In this document: one piece after another, positions 8,163-16,381 of the stretch
Numbering within the stretch: position 1 is the first letter of the stretch
How the letters are laid out: each line of letters begins with the position of its first letter
Assembly: GCA_029959295.1 (NCBI GenBank)
Contig: JASCOH010000009.1
Location: 62,001-126,000 of the forward strand
DNA from: Flavobacteriaceae bacterium PS02334
GTDB taxonomy: Bacteria; Bacteroidota; Bacteroidia; Flavobacteriales; Flavobacteriaceae
Direction: 5' to 3'
Length of the DNA: 64,000 bases
Program-made: the position numbers and the translations under genes
The notes under the pieces: model-generated
What the model saw: the letters and a program-made list of their open reading frames with translations, nothing else
Database searches by the model: none
What the model was told of the DNA's origin: nothing

Positions 8163-8828
8163 ATGAAAGAGCAAGCCAAATTTGCATATATGCTTATTAT
8201 GATAGCGCTCCCCTGCTTCCTATTCGGCCAGCAAAAGCAGAAGATCGAACTTGCAGCCCTGTACAGGGAAGCAAAGCTGGAATCAGCAAACAGGGAGATC
8301 GAAATCGTCCCGGGCGGCAGTGGAGATTATCTCAAAATAATTGAAAATAAAAAGGAAGGCATTGCATGGCTGCCTGTAGAGGACTTTAAGGACGGCACTA
8401 TCGAAATTGAAATGCGGGGAAAAAACGTCTTCCAGCGAAGTTTTATCGGGATTGCCTTTCACGGCGCCGGGGATAATGATTATGATGCTGTCTATTGCCG
8501 CCCCTTCAACTTTTTTGCCAGCGAACCTGTCCGGAGAATCCATGCGGTGCAGTATGTCTCCCATCCCGATTTTACGTGGGAAAGATTAAGAAAAGAAAGG
8601 AATGCGGTTTTTGAGAAAGAAATCATCAACCCGCCAGACCCGAATGACTGGTTTGTCATGAAATTGGTAATTGACGGCAAGACTGTAAGGGCGTACATAA
8701 ACAATGAAAGCCACCCTTCGCTGACAGTAGAAAAGCTGAACGACCGGACATCGGGGAAAATAGGGCTGTTTACGGCAGACAGCAGCGGAGGAGACTTTAA
8801 AGCCATCAAGATAAATTATAAAAAATAA
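8163..8828 (+). CDS. Secreted LamG/DUF1080-like protein
   Basis: A 221-aa protein with a signal peptide cut near FLFGQQK. The remainder is a concanavalin-A-like beta-sandwich, shown by the pattern FKDGTIEIEMRGKNVFQRSF, then IGIAFHG, WFVMKLVIDGKTVRAYINNE and SGKIGLFT. That is the usual signature of the 3-keto-disaccharide hydrolase/DUF1080 and LamG groups. Such proteins bind or cleave carbohydrates in the periplasm or at the surface. I cannot point to catalytic residues, so carbohydrate binding is as likely as hydrolysis. It follows the AraC gene on the same strand, about 150 bases away. Confidence 0.8.
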   Translation: MKEQAKFAYMLIMIALPCFLFGQQKQKIELAALYREAKLESANREIEIVPGGSGDYLKIIENKKEGIAWLPVEDFKDGTIEIEMRGKNVFQRSFIGIAFHGAGDNDYDAVYCRPFNFFASEPVRRIHAVQYVSHPDFTWERLRKERNAVFEKEIINPPDPNDWFVMKLVIDGKTVRAYINNESHPSLTVEKLNDRTSGKIGLFTADSSGGDFKAIKINYKK

Positions 8829-8938
8829 ACCCGCTGTCAAATCATTCCATGAAAGGTTTCCTGGGCTGCACCTGCAAAGGGCTGCCACAATGCATATGCC
8901 GGCACGTGCTGCAACAGCTATGGCAGCCAGACAAAATA

Positions 8939-9322
8939 TTACCAGCATAAGAGCGTATTCGGCAGACGACGAAGACCGGACAGAAGAATTTGTCGAAGTA
9001 AAAGAAAAGGGCAAAGCGGCCAAGTTAAAATTGCATCAGCCTGCCGCCATCCTAAAAACTTGCTTAGAATCATGCATCGTATGATTACATTACGCAGCGG
9101 CAGTATCGCCCCGACTGCCGAGAGAAGCGGCTGTCCCGAGACGTCCGGAAGGTTGAGATCAAGAAGCACGATATCGAACCGCTTCTTCAGATGACTTCGT
9201 GAAGTGGCAAAATCGGGGGCCCTTACGATAAAAGCTGCCGGAATCTTGACACGCAGCAACTTTTGGATGACCTGGAAATCCAGGTTGCTGTACTCGATTA
9301 CCAGAATTTTACAGTGCTTCAT
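8939..9322 (-). pseudogene. Response-regulator receiver fragment
   Basis: The first about 75 residues (CKILVIEYSNLDFQVIQKLL ... KKRFDIVLLDLNLPDVSGQP) are a receiver domain with the phosphoacceptor in LLDLNLP. The expected VIxLT and K-P positions never appear, and the rest of the frame has no receiver character. The second Asp of the usual DD pocket is also replaced (VIEYSN). The gene has lost its 3' half. Confidence 0.6.
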
Positions 9323-9898
9323 TCTGTTGCAGGTATTTTTTAGTTTTGGTGGCCGGCTTGCCGCAATCGGCGGCGGCGGTTTTCACGCTTGCCTAAAATA
9401 CGCATTAAAAGCATGCAAAGCGCAAATACGGAAATAACATTATCCAGGGCCGGCCGGCTCTATCGGCAGTATTCGTCTGTGCGACAGAAACTGGCAGTAA
9501 AATCCATAGTAGCATAAAGAAACACAGAATAGCGCATCATTGTCGCTATGCATCAAAGTGCGTAGCATTTCCATAAATTCAGCTTCATAATCATCGTGCA
9601 GCAAATTGGCAAAACTATATAATACCGCGGCGGAAGAGGTTGGCTAATTTTATACTGCAAGCCTAAAACAGCATTGTGGGACATGAAGACTTTCACCAGT
9701 TGCTTGCCGCCGGATACGACGACTGTCCAGGAAGCTTGCATAAACTGAATTCGGCCCGCCTTTCGACATGCGGCTTGCCAGCGCAAAAGGGCATCGCACA
9801 AGCAGCAAAACAGACTATAGGGCTTCGTAGCAGGAAAGAGATGCGCTGCCTGCCCCCAATCGATAATATTTCAAAAAATAATCTTTTAAATTGTAATA
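9323..9898. other. Decayed or non-coding sequence upstream of DUF421 gene
   Basis: Short open frames on both strands but no recognisable protein and no clear promoter. Confidence 0.3.
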
Positions 9899-10417
9899 AT
9901 GGACGAAATTTATTTTAAAGACTGGACCAGCCTTGCAACCATAGCACTCTGCAGCGTGAGCGCCTTTTTTGCCGTTTTTATTCTTTTGCGGCTCTCAGGT
10001 AAGAGGACCCTGGCCAAGCTCACGGCCTTTGATTTTATCGTCACGGTAACTCTGGGTTCCACGCTTTCCTCTATGATACTGCACAAGGTGACGCTGGCCG
10101 AGGGAACCGCAGCCCTTGTCATAATTGTACTGCTGCAGTACGTGCTGGCTTGGCTGGCGAGATCATCCAGAATGCTGGAAAAAGTAATCAACTGCCAGCC
10201 TACCCTGCTGTTCTACGAGGGCAACTTCTTAAAGAAAGCCATGAAATCGGAAGGCATCACCAAGGAAGAGATCTATGCTGAAATCCGAACCTACAGGCTT
10301 GATGGACTCGATGAGGTCAAGGCGGTAGTGCTGGAGCAGAATGGCAAAATTTCGGTAATCAAGAAATCAGTCGTCCCGCCTGCAAGATCTTCACTTTTGG
10401 ATATCCTGAAAGAATAG
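9899..10417 (+). CDS. DUF421 (YetF-type) membrane protein
   Basis: A 172-aa protein. About three transmembrane helices lie in the first 90 residues (LATIALCSVSAFFAVFILLR, FDFIVTVTLGSTLSSMIL, AALVIIVLLQYVLAWLA) with the family motif RLSGKRTLAKLTAFDFIVTV between the first two. A cytoplasmic YetF-like domain follows (QPTLLFYEGNFLKKAMKSEG, then ITKEEIYAEIR and VKAVVLEQNGKISVI). Family members are common near stress genes but have no firm biochemical role. The ATG at 9899 fits the first helix. It is a single gene; the SDR 220 bases downstream is probably separate. Confidence 0.88.
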   Translation: MDEIYFKDWTSLATIALCSVSAFFAVFILLRLSGKRTLAKLTAFDFIVTVTLGSTLSSMILHKVTLAEGTAALVIIVLLQYVLAWLARSSRMLEKVINCQPTLLFYEGNFLKKAMKSEGITKEEIYAEIRTYRLDGLDEVKAVVLEQNGKISVIKKSVVPPARSSLLDILKE

Positions 10418-10640
10418 TCGACAGCCGTCCCTACACCATCGCTGTCTGAAAGCCTGTGCAAGAATTCAAATTCCAGACCTGTCAAAATGAGATTCTTGGA
10501 AATTGCACCCTGCTGGAATAGACGGCTGATTGGCACATTTTGGATAATTTTTTATAAACTAATGCGAAAATTGTATAACCGAACCCTCTGCCGTTTGATT
10601 AAATTTATATAGCAACAAAACATTTATAAATAGCAAAGTT

Positions 10641-11531
10641 ATGGAAAGCAAGAATAATAAGCACGCCCTGATTACGGGAGCCTCAAGCGGCATAGGATAT
10701 GAACTGGCAAAGCTTTTTGCAAAGAACAATTACAATCTCGTGCTTGTCGGTAGAAACGAAGACACGCTGAAAAAGGCTGGTGAAGAAATGTCGCAGCTGT
10801 CAGGATCGGTCCACACGCATATTATTGTGGCAGACCTGTTTGAGCCAGGCGCCGCACAGCAAATATATGACCGCACAAACGAACTCGGCATTGCCGTAAA
10901 TGTCTTGGTCAATGATGCCGGACAGGGCGAATGGGGCAGATTTGCCAAAACGGAACTTCAAAGGGAAATTTCGCTTGTACAGCTCAACATCATTTCATTG
11001 ATGAGCCTGACCAAGTTTTACCTCAAGGACATGCTGGAGCGAAAGGAAGGAAAGATCCTCCAGCTCGCTTCTTCAGTATCAAAAGCGCCATCCCCTTACC
11101 TCGCGGTGTATGCGGCAACAAAAGCTTTCGTGCTGTCTTTTAGCGAAGCCCTGGCAGAAGAACTGAAGGACACCGGCGTTTCGATTACCGCCCTGCAGCC
11201 GGACGCCACCGACACGGATTTCTTCCACAAGGCAAAGGCAGAAAACACGGTGACCTACAAGGAAAGAGACCTATATTCTCCTGAAGAAGTGGCGCTTGCC
11301 GGCTATGAAGGCCTGATGAATGGCGAGGCAACCGTACTGCCCGGATTTGTGAACAAGGCACAGTCGGTAATGAACACCATCCTGCCGGACAGTGCCATTG
11401 CTTCCAATATGAGCAAGCAGATGGAATCAAGCATGGAAACGGACGGAAGGGCCCAATCCGCACACGAAGCTTCCCGAAGAGAAAGGGAAAGGATCAATAA
11501 TACTAAAGATTCTGTTAACGGCGACATATAG
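10641..11531 (+). CDS. SDR-family short-chain dehydrogenase
   Basis: A 296-aa classical short-chain dehydrogenase/reductase. The cofactor-binding motif TGASSGIG is at 12-19, the variant NDAG (for NNAG) near 91-94, the active-site Ser in LASSVSK near 144, and Y157-x-x-x-K161 in YAATKAF. The Arg-rich position after the second strand (VGRNED) suggests NADP(H). The C-terminus is longer than usual, with a charged tail (RREREINN-like). The substrate is unknown. Relatives of this DltE/YqjQ-like type often sit with stress and membrane genes, as here beside DUF421. Confidence 0.9.
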   Translation: MESKNNKHALITGASSGIGYELAKLFAKNNYNLVLVGRNEDTLKKAGEEMSQLSGSVHTHIIVADLFEPGAAQQIYDRTNELGIAVNVLVNDAGQGEWGRFAKTELQREISLVQLNIISLMSLTKFYLKDMLERKEGKILQLASSVSKAPSPYLAVYAATKAFVLSFSEALAEELKDTGVSITALQPDATDTDFFHKAKAENTVTYKERDLYSPEEVALAGYEGLMNGEATVLPGFVNKAQSVMNTILPDSAIASNMSKQMESSMETDGRAQSAHEASRRERERINNTKDSVNGDI

Positions 11532-11633
11532 TTTTTACTGGAAACAAAAAATATACCTGACAAGGACGGAGATACCAAAAATTGCAATGTGCATTTTTGC
11601 CTTCTAATCAATATTATACCAAAGTCACATTCT

Positions 11634-12089
11634 ATGGAAACAATGGAAGTGGTACAAATCGCTATTGCGGCGGCGGCTGGAACATCAGTTATGACGGCAT
11701 TCAGCTACCTTGCCTCGGAATCTTTCGGCAGGTTATGGAAAGAACCTGTACTGCTAAACCTTGTTACTGCAAAAGCAAAAACAGATTTTTCGCCGAAGCG
11801 GAAAAGTGTTTTTGGCTGGATTATCCATTATGCAATCGGGCTTGCTTTTGTGCTATGCTACCATTTAATATGGAAATATTCTGATGCAAGGCCGACTTGG
11901 GCATGCGGGTTGTTCTTTGGAGCCGGAAGCGGATTGCTCGGCATATGCAGCTGGTCTTTCCTATTCAGGCTTCCTGCTGAAAAGCCGAAAATAGGCATCA
12001 GGCAGTACTACCTGCAGCTGTTCATCGCACATATCTTTTTTGCCCTGGCAGTTGTTGCTGCATACAAGCTGCTTTTACAACTCTATTAA
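11634..12089 (+). CDS. Small integral membrane protein, unknown function
   Basis: From ATG 11634 this is a 151-aa protein; an upstream ATG at 11589 would add 15 residues without signal character. There are four hydrophobic helices: VQIAIAAAAGTSVMTAFSYL, WIIHYAIGLAFVLCYHLIW, a Gly-rich one (ACGLFFGAGSGLLGICSWSF) and AHIFFALAVVAAYKLLLQL. The layout resembles small DUF2938/YagU-like membrane proteins, but I cannot name the family with certainty. It follows the SDR gene on the same strand by about 100 bases. Confidence 0.7.
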   Translation: METMEVVQIAIAAAAGTSVMTAFSYLASESFGRLWKEPVLLNLVTAKAKTDFSPKRKSVFGWIIHYAIGLAFVLCYHLIWKYSDARPTWACGLFFGAGSGLLGICSWSFLFRLPAEKPKIGIRQYYLQLFIAHIFFALAVVAAYKLLLQLY

Positions 12090-12268
12090 TTTAAAAATTA
12101 CAAATAGGCTGCAGAAATCAATGATGACGCAACCAGTAGCGCCATGGATCCATAACCACCTCAAGTCGATTTAGCCTGCCAGCAGATACGCTATGCCAAA
12201 ACAAGGGAATCTTTTTTGAAAACACTTTAATTTAAAAAAAAAATGTATTTTTGGAGAGCAATCTACCT

Positions 12269-12904
12269 ATGAAGACAGAATTTAAGATACTATTAGCCGA
12301 TGATCACAGCGTGGTTCGCCACGGAATGGCCCTGATACTCAAAGAAGCTTTTAAAAGCCTTACCATCACTCATGCACAAGATTTTTCATCCGCACTTTCC
12401 AGCCTTAAGGAACATGGGCAGGATCTTATTTTTCTTGACATTAACCTGCCGGGAGGAAACAGTACCAAAATGATTGAGAAGCTAAAGCTCCACCATCCTG
12501 AATTGATTGTCCTCATGTTCTCTGCCTTTGACGAGCAGCAGTATGCGCTTAGGTATATACACGCTGGCGCTAACGGCTTTGTCAGGAAAGACAGTTCGGA
12601 AGAGGAAATCATCAGGGCAGTGCGAACCGTAATGGAGACCGGAAGCTATTTGAGTGCAGCTATGAAAGAAAAAATATTAGATAGCGTGCTAAACAAAACT
12701 CCGATAAATCCTCTGGAAAAATTATCGGACAGGGAAATTGAAGTGGCCACGCTTCTGGCAAAAGGGGATGGAAACCTGGAGATCGCAAATCAGCTCAACA
12801 TCCAGATGACAACCGTGAGTACTTATAAAAACAGAATTTTCGAAAAACTGCGAATCAACAATATTGTCAGCTTGGTTGAGATGCTAAAAATTTACGAGAA
12901 TTAA
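12269..12904 (+). CDS. NarL/FixJ-type response regulator (LuxR output)
   Basis: 211 aa from ATG 12269; a TTG at 12251 is possible but less likely. The receiver has the acidic pair D11-D12 (LLADDH), phosphoacceptor D57 (IFLDINLPGG), the S/T site in MFSAFDE and K107 (VRKDSS). The output domain is a LuxR helix-turn-helix (about 150-207: LSDREIEVATLLAKGDGNLE, then VSTYKNRIFEKL). A -7-like TATTTTTG lies at 12245-12252. It faces the sensor kinase at 12901-15891, and their stop codons overlap by 4 bases. They are a likely cognate pair, though convergent pairing is unusual. Confidence 0.93.
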   Translation: MKTEFKILLADDHSVVRHGMALILKEAFKSLTITHAQDFSSALSSLKEHGQDLIFLDINLPGGNSTKMIEKLKLHHPELIVLMFSAFDEQQYALRYIHAGANGFVRKDSSEEEIIRAVRTVMETGSYLSAAMKEKILDSVLNKTPINPLEKLSDREIEVATLLAKGDGNLEIANQLNIQMTTVSTYKNRIFEKLRINNIVSLVEMLKIYEN

Positions 12905-15891
12905 TTAGGCGTGGCTGTATTCTTAAGCCAGATTGTGATTTCTGTTCCTCCATCAGGCGGACTTGCAATTTTGATGTTTCCGTCTAAAATAATGAGCAAT
13001 TCCACAATCATCTGCAGCCCCATTCCAATTTTTTGGCTGTTCTCCGGGACATTATTATCGAAGAGATCCGTATAAAAGCCTATTAATTCTGGAGACATTC
13101 CATTTCCTGTATCCTTGATTTTCAAAAATGTTTTTTCTTTTTCTTTTCCTGACGTAAAGCTGATTTTTCCATTAAAAGTATTCTTCACTGCGTTGTCTAA
13201 AAGATTGTGTATGATGATTGAAAGAAGAAGTCTATTGGTAGCTATATTATTATTTGGGCTTATTTTATTAACTATTTCTGTTTTTTGAGAGGACGCTAGG
13301 TTCAAGAATATTTGTACCTTTTCTTCTACAAGAAGGCGTAATTCATAAGGTTCGGAAGAAGCTTCTTCCTCTGCGACCTTTGCATATTCTAAAAGATTGT
13401 CCACAAAATGGTAAAGCTGGAAAGAGGAAGTATAGATGGATTTTAAATCATCCAAAACCGACTCTTCGTAAATATTTTGATAAGCATGCTGGCCGGTCAA
13501 AGCTAAAAAGCGAAGCGGACTTTTAATGTCATGTGTAATAGTAGCAATAAGCTTTTTATGGTTTCTGATTTCCTTACTTAGATTTTCCTTGGTCCTTCTA
13601 AGCGTGCTTATCGTATTCTGAAGCTGGAAAGTCTGTTCTGCCACCTTTTTTTCCAAAAGAATATTTTTTCTTCGGATGTAACGGATGCGGATTTTGATAA
13701 AATAAACAATAAAAAGAATACCCAGTCCAACGAGAATCAATTTAAACCATAACGTTTGATAAAAAGCAGGCTCAATTACGATGATCAGTTTCTTATACTT
13801 ATATTGCGAATTAAATCCCGTAAGTTTCCTAGCGGTAAGGTAATAAGTACCAGGAGGCAGGGCAGTGAACGAGATATCATCTTCCCTCAGCCTAGTCCAT
13901 TTTTGACTGACTGGCCCGTCAAATTTTGTCTCTATATTCAAATTGTTGGGATTTCCAAAATACGGACTCTGGATAGATAGCTTCAACCTTCCAAATCCTT
14001 GATCGAGGGTCAGCTGGTTGCCAATTATGGCTGCTTTTTTATTGTCAACCTCAGCTTCTTCGAAAAAAATATCGCTTGTTGGAAAAAGCATCTTGACCTT
14101 ATTCGAATTAAACATGACATGTCCCCTCATGGAAGGAAAGGCCACATAATAATTTTTCAAGAATAATCCACAGGGCTGGCAGCCCCCATTAAATTCATTG
14201 GTGGCAAAGCCATCAGATTTATCGTAATAATGATAATAGACGTTTTTTGTTTTGTTATTTGCGTACTCAAGGAGGTTTTTCTTCGAAACCTGAAAAAGTC
14301 CCTTGTTGGAAGAAATCCAGAAGAATCCATTATGATCTTCCACTATGCAATGGGAAGAGAGCAAGTATTTGTTTTTGTCAACAGGGAAATGTGTTGTCTT
14401 ATTTGAAAGCGGTTCATATAGAAAAAAGCCCTTGTCATAAGTAGTTGCCCATACTTGTCGTGGATTTTTTGCATACACGCTTCGTACATAGGTGTTGGAT
14501 ATTCCTGCGATGGCGATTGCTTTTTTTTCCTTAAAATAAATCTTATACAGACCCAGATGCGAACCCGTCCAAAGGATATTATCCTGCACCTGCACCATAT
14601 AAGTTGCGTTAAAGTCCACATTCATATGAAAAATAAAGCTTAACTTTTTCTCTGAAGTATTCAGTTGGTATATTTTTCCCTTGGGAGATCCTACTATACT
14701 CATACCTACTAAAATCTTGCCGTTTTTCATCTCGAACAGCTGGGTAACCCGATCCGCAAATACCCACTTGTCGAACGACGAAAAATTACTTTTTTTATGA
14801 AGGCGATAGACAACATTATGGGCCTTTGTCCAGATATCTCCCTGCTTGTCAATCAATAAGCTGTACTTGTCATTTGGAGATTTAAATACTATTTTCTCCA
14901 AAACACCAGAGGCTGTAAAAACCTCCCCGGAGGCTGTGAGAAATCGATCGCTGCCATAAGGAAATTGTGCATAGTATACGCCATTGTCATTTTTTCCGAG
15001 CACAATCTCGAATAATTTTTTCTTGACGATCAAAAGGCCGCGCGTACTGCTTCCCAGATACAAGATTTCATTTTGATGGTCGAAATAAGCAGATATGATA
15101 TTGTTTTTGGAAAAATCATAATTTTTTAAAACAATCTTTAAGCTGAGTTTTCCGCCTCTTTTTTCAAGTAAATATAAGCTTGATCCAATTTGAAAAAATG
15201 CCTGGTGCGAAACATTATTTGTGAAGATTTTTGCCGTTTTATCTGGAAGACCGGCTATATTTTCGATAAAGATTCTTCCTTTATCAAATCGAAGGCATTC
15301 GTTTCCATTAAAAGCATAAAGTTTATCGTCGAAGACAAAAAAAGAAGCATTTGCAGCGTCATATTCAGCCTGCCAGAGGAGTTTGTTTTTTATAGTGTAG
15401 GAGCTAATTTTATTCCCATTGAATGTGTAATAGCTGTTATCGACATTGTGGATCTTGTTAATATAATTTCGCATGCCATCAGTGAAGATATTAGAAATTC
15501 TGAAATGTTCCGGTACTCTATTTTTAGGAATAATGGCAGGATAGTTCTTTTTTATCAAGATATAGTCATAGGCATCGTTCTGTACATAAATACTGTCTTT
15601 TTCTACAGACCCCCTAAAAGAATGGATCCTATTTGAATTTATCCCAATTTTATTGTCAATTCCAAACACCTTGAAATGATAGCCATCGTATCGCACCAGG
15701 CCATTTTCTGTTGACAGCCAGATAAAGCCATACTTATCCTGAGTAATAGATTTTATGCTGTTTTGAGGAAGGCTGTTGTTGTCGGCAGAATGCCATATGA
15801 ATTCATAATCAGCACTTCCGCTTTGCGAAAATGCCGAAAACATGCACATTAGAATTGCAATATATAGATAGTAGCGCTTTAAAAATCGCAT
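12901..15891 (-). CDS. Propeller/Y_Y_Y sensor histidine kinase
   Basis: About 996 aa from ATG 15891, where a signal peptide begins (MRFLKRYYLYIAILMCMFSA); an upstream ATG at 15954 lacks signal character. The periplasmic part is a two-component regulator propeller (WHSADNNSLPQNSIKSITQD, YGFIWLSTENGLVRYDG, and further blades) followed by a Y_Y_Y-type domain (FTALPPGTYYLTARK). One transmembrane helix (LVGLGILFIVYFIKI) leads to HisKA (ATITHDIKSPLRF, phosphoacceptor His) and HATPase (N box NLLDNAVKNTF, G boxes DTGNGM and GMGLQM). Unlike SusR-like hybrid systems it carries no receiver or AraC domain, so it must signal through a separate regulator, probably the convergent LuxR gene. The stimulus is unknown. 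Confidence 0.93.
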   Translation of the reverse strand: MRFLKRYYLYIAILMCMFSAFSQSGSADYEFIWHSADNNSLPQNSIKSITQDKYGFIWLSTENGLVRYDGYHFKVFGIDNKIGINSNRIHSFRGSVEKDSIYVQNDAYDYILIKKNYPAIIPKNRVPEHFRISNIFTDGMRNYINKIHNVDNSYYTFNGNKISSYTIKNKLLWQAEYDAANASFFVFDDKLYAFNGNECLRFDKGRIFIENIAGLPDKTAKIFTNNVSHQAFFQIGSSLYLLEKRGGKLSLKIVLKNYDFSKNNIISAYFDHQNEILYLGSSTRGLLIVKKKLFEIVLGKNDNGVYYAQFPYGSDRFLTASGEVFTASGVLEKIVFKSPNDKYSLLIDKQGDIWTKAHNVVYRLHKKSNFSSFDKWVFADRVTQLFEMKNGKILVGMSIVGSPKGKIYQLNTSEKKLSFIFHMNVDFNATYMVQVQDNILWTGSHLGLYKIYFKEKKAIAIAGISNTYVRSVYAKNPRQVWATTYDKGFFLYEPLSNKTTHFPVDKNKYLLSSHCIVEDHNGFFWISSNKGLFQVSKKNLLEYANNKTKNVYYHYYDKSDGFATNEFNGGCQPCGLFLKNYYVAFPSMRGHVMFNSNKVKMLFPTSDIFFEEAEVDNKKAAIIGNQLTLDQGFGRLKLSIQSPYFGNPNNLNIETKFDGPVSQKWTRLREDDISFTALPPGTYYLTARKLTGFNSQYKYKKLIIVIEPAFYQTLWFKLILVGLGILFIVYFIKIRIRYIRRKNILLEKKVAEQTFQLQNTISTLRRTKENLSKEIRNHKKLIATITHDIKSPLRFLALTGQHAYQNIYEESVLDDLKSIYTSSFQLYHFVDNLLEYAKVAEEEASSEPYELRLLVEEKVQIFLNLASSQKTEIVNKISPNNNIATNRLLLSIIIHNLLDNAVKNTFNGKISFTSGKEKEKTFLKIKDTGNGMSPELIGFYTDLFDNNVPENSQKIGMGLQMIVELLIILDGNIKIASPPDGGTEITIWLKNTATPN

Positions 15892-16073
15892 TATTTTAGA
15901 TATTAATCTGTGGTGTAGTAATATCTTATTTTTGAATTGGGATCCAGTATTCAATATTACGAAGATAAGTTAAAAAAATATATCAGCCACGTGTTTTTTC
16001 ACAGCTACTTTGTTATGGGTGAATTAAAAAAATCCTGTTTTAGTAAATGATTCCAACTCAGATTAAAATACTT

Positions 16074-16120
16074 AGTTAGATAAATCTAACTTCGTAAATT
16101 ATCAAAATTATTTTCTAACT
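16074..16120. promoter_or_regulatory. Inverted repeat, possible operator upstream of the sensor kinase
   Basis: AGTTAGA-TAAA-TCTAACT (16074-16091) is a perfect 7-bp inverted repeat, and a third half-site TCTAACT occurs at 16114-16120. It lies about 180-230 bases upstream of the kinase start and just past the neighbouring terminator. It may be an operator, but no regulator can be assigned. Confidence 0.35.
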
Positions 16121-16125
16121 AAATG

Positions 16126-16153
16126 AAAAAGCCCCTCGTGAGGGGGCTTTTTA
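16126..16153. terminator. Strong terminator hairpin, ends the 20020-16159 operon
   Basis: The stem GCCCCT/AGGGGGC (16131-16147) is flanked by an A-run on the left and a T-run on the right, so it can act on either strand. It lies just after the stop of the small VPID-tailed protein. Confidence 0.85.
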
Positions 16154-16158
16154 TCAGG

Positions 16159-16374
16159 CTAAATTTTATTATTCTCCGCCTTTCTTAATTTGCGTATGCC
16201 TAGTAAGGATCCTGCGACCAGCCCTGTGATGACAAATCCGTCAATCGGAACAGATGGCTCATCGTCAACATCATCTGGAAATTCATCCTGCGCCGAGGCG
16301 ACAGTGGTAGATAAGATTAAGAATAGCGATGCCAGCATCAGGCCGCTTCTTAGGCTTTGGGAAATACTTTTCAT
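16159..16374 (-). CDS. Small exported protein with VPID-hydrophobic-basic tail
   Basis: A 71-aa protein with a signal peptide (LMLASLFLILSTTVASAQ), a short acidic spacer (DEFPDDVDDEPS), then VPIDG followed by a hydrophobic stretch FVITGLVAGSLLGI and basic end RKLRKAENNK. The layout matches the PID-type C-terminal signature of very short Bacteroidota proteins, thought to be a sorting or anchoring signal. There is no other domain. It starts 7 bases after the stop of the large T9SS protein, so the two are one operon. Its function is unknown; a co-secreted partner or membrane-anchored helper of the surface protein is inference. Confidence 0.75.
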   Translation of the reverse strand: MKSISQSLRSGLMLASLFLILSTTVASAQDEFPDDVDDEPSVPIDGFVITGLVAGSLLGIRKLRKAENNKI

Positions 16375-16381
16375 TATTCTT

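Noticed and set aside
12245-12252. TATTTTTG -7 box before the LuxR regulator
   Set aside because: No TTTG lies 19 bases upstream (the nearest is 26 bases away), so it is mentioned in the gene entry but not called a promoter.
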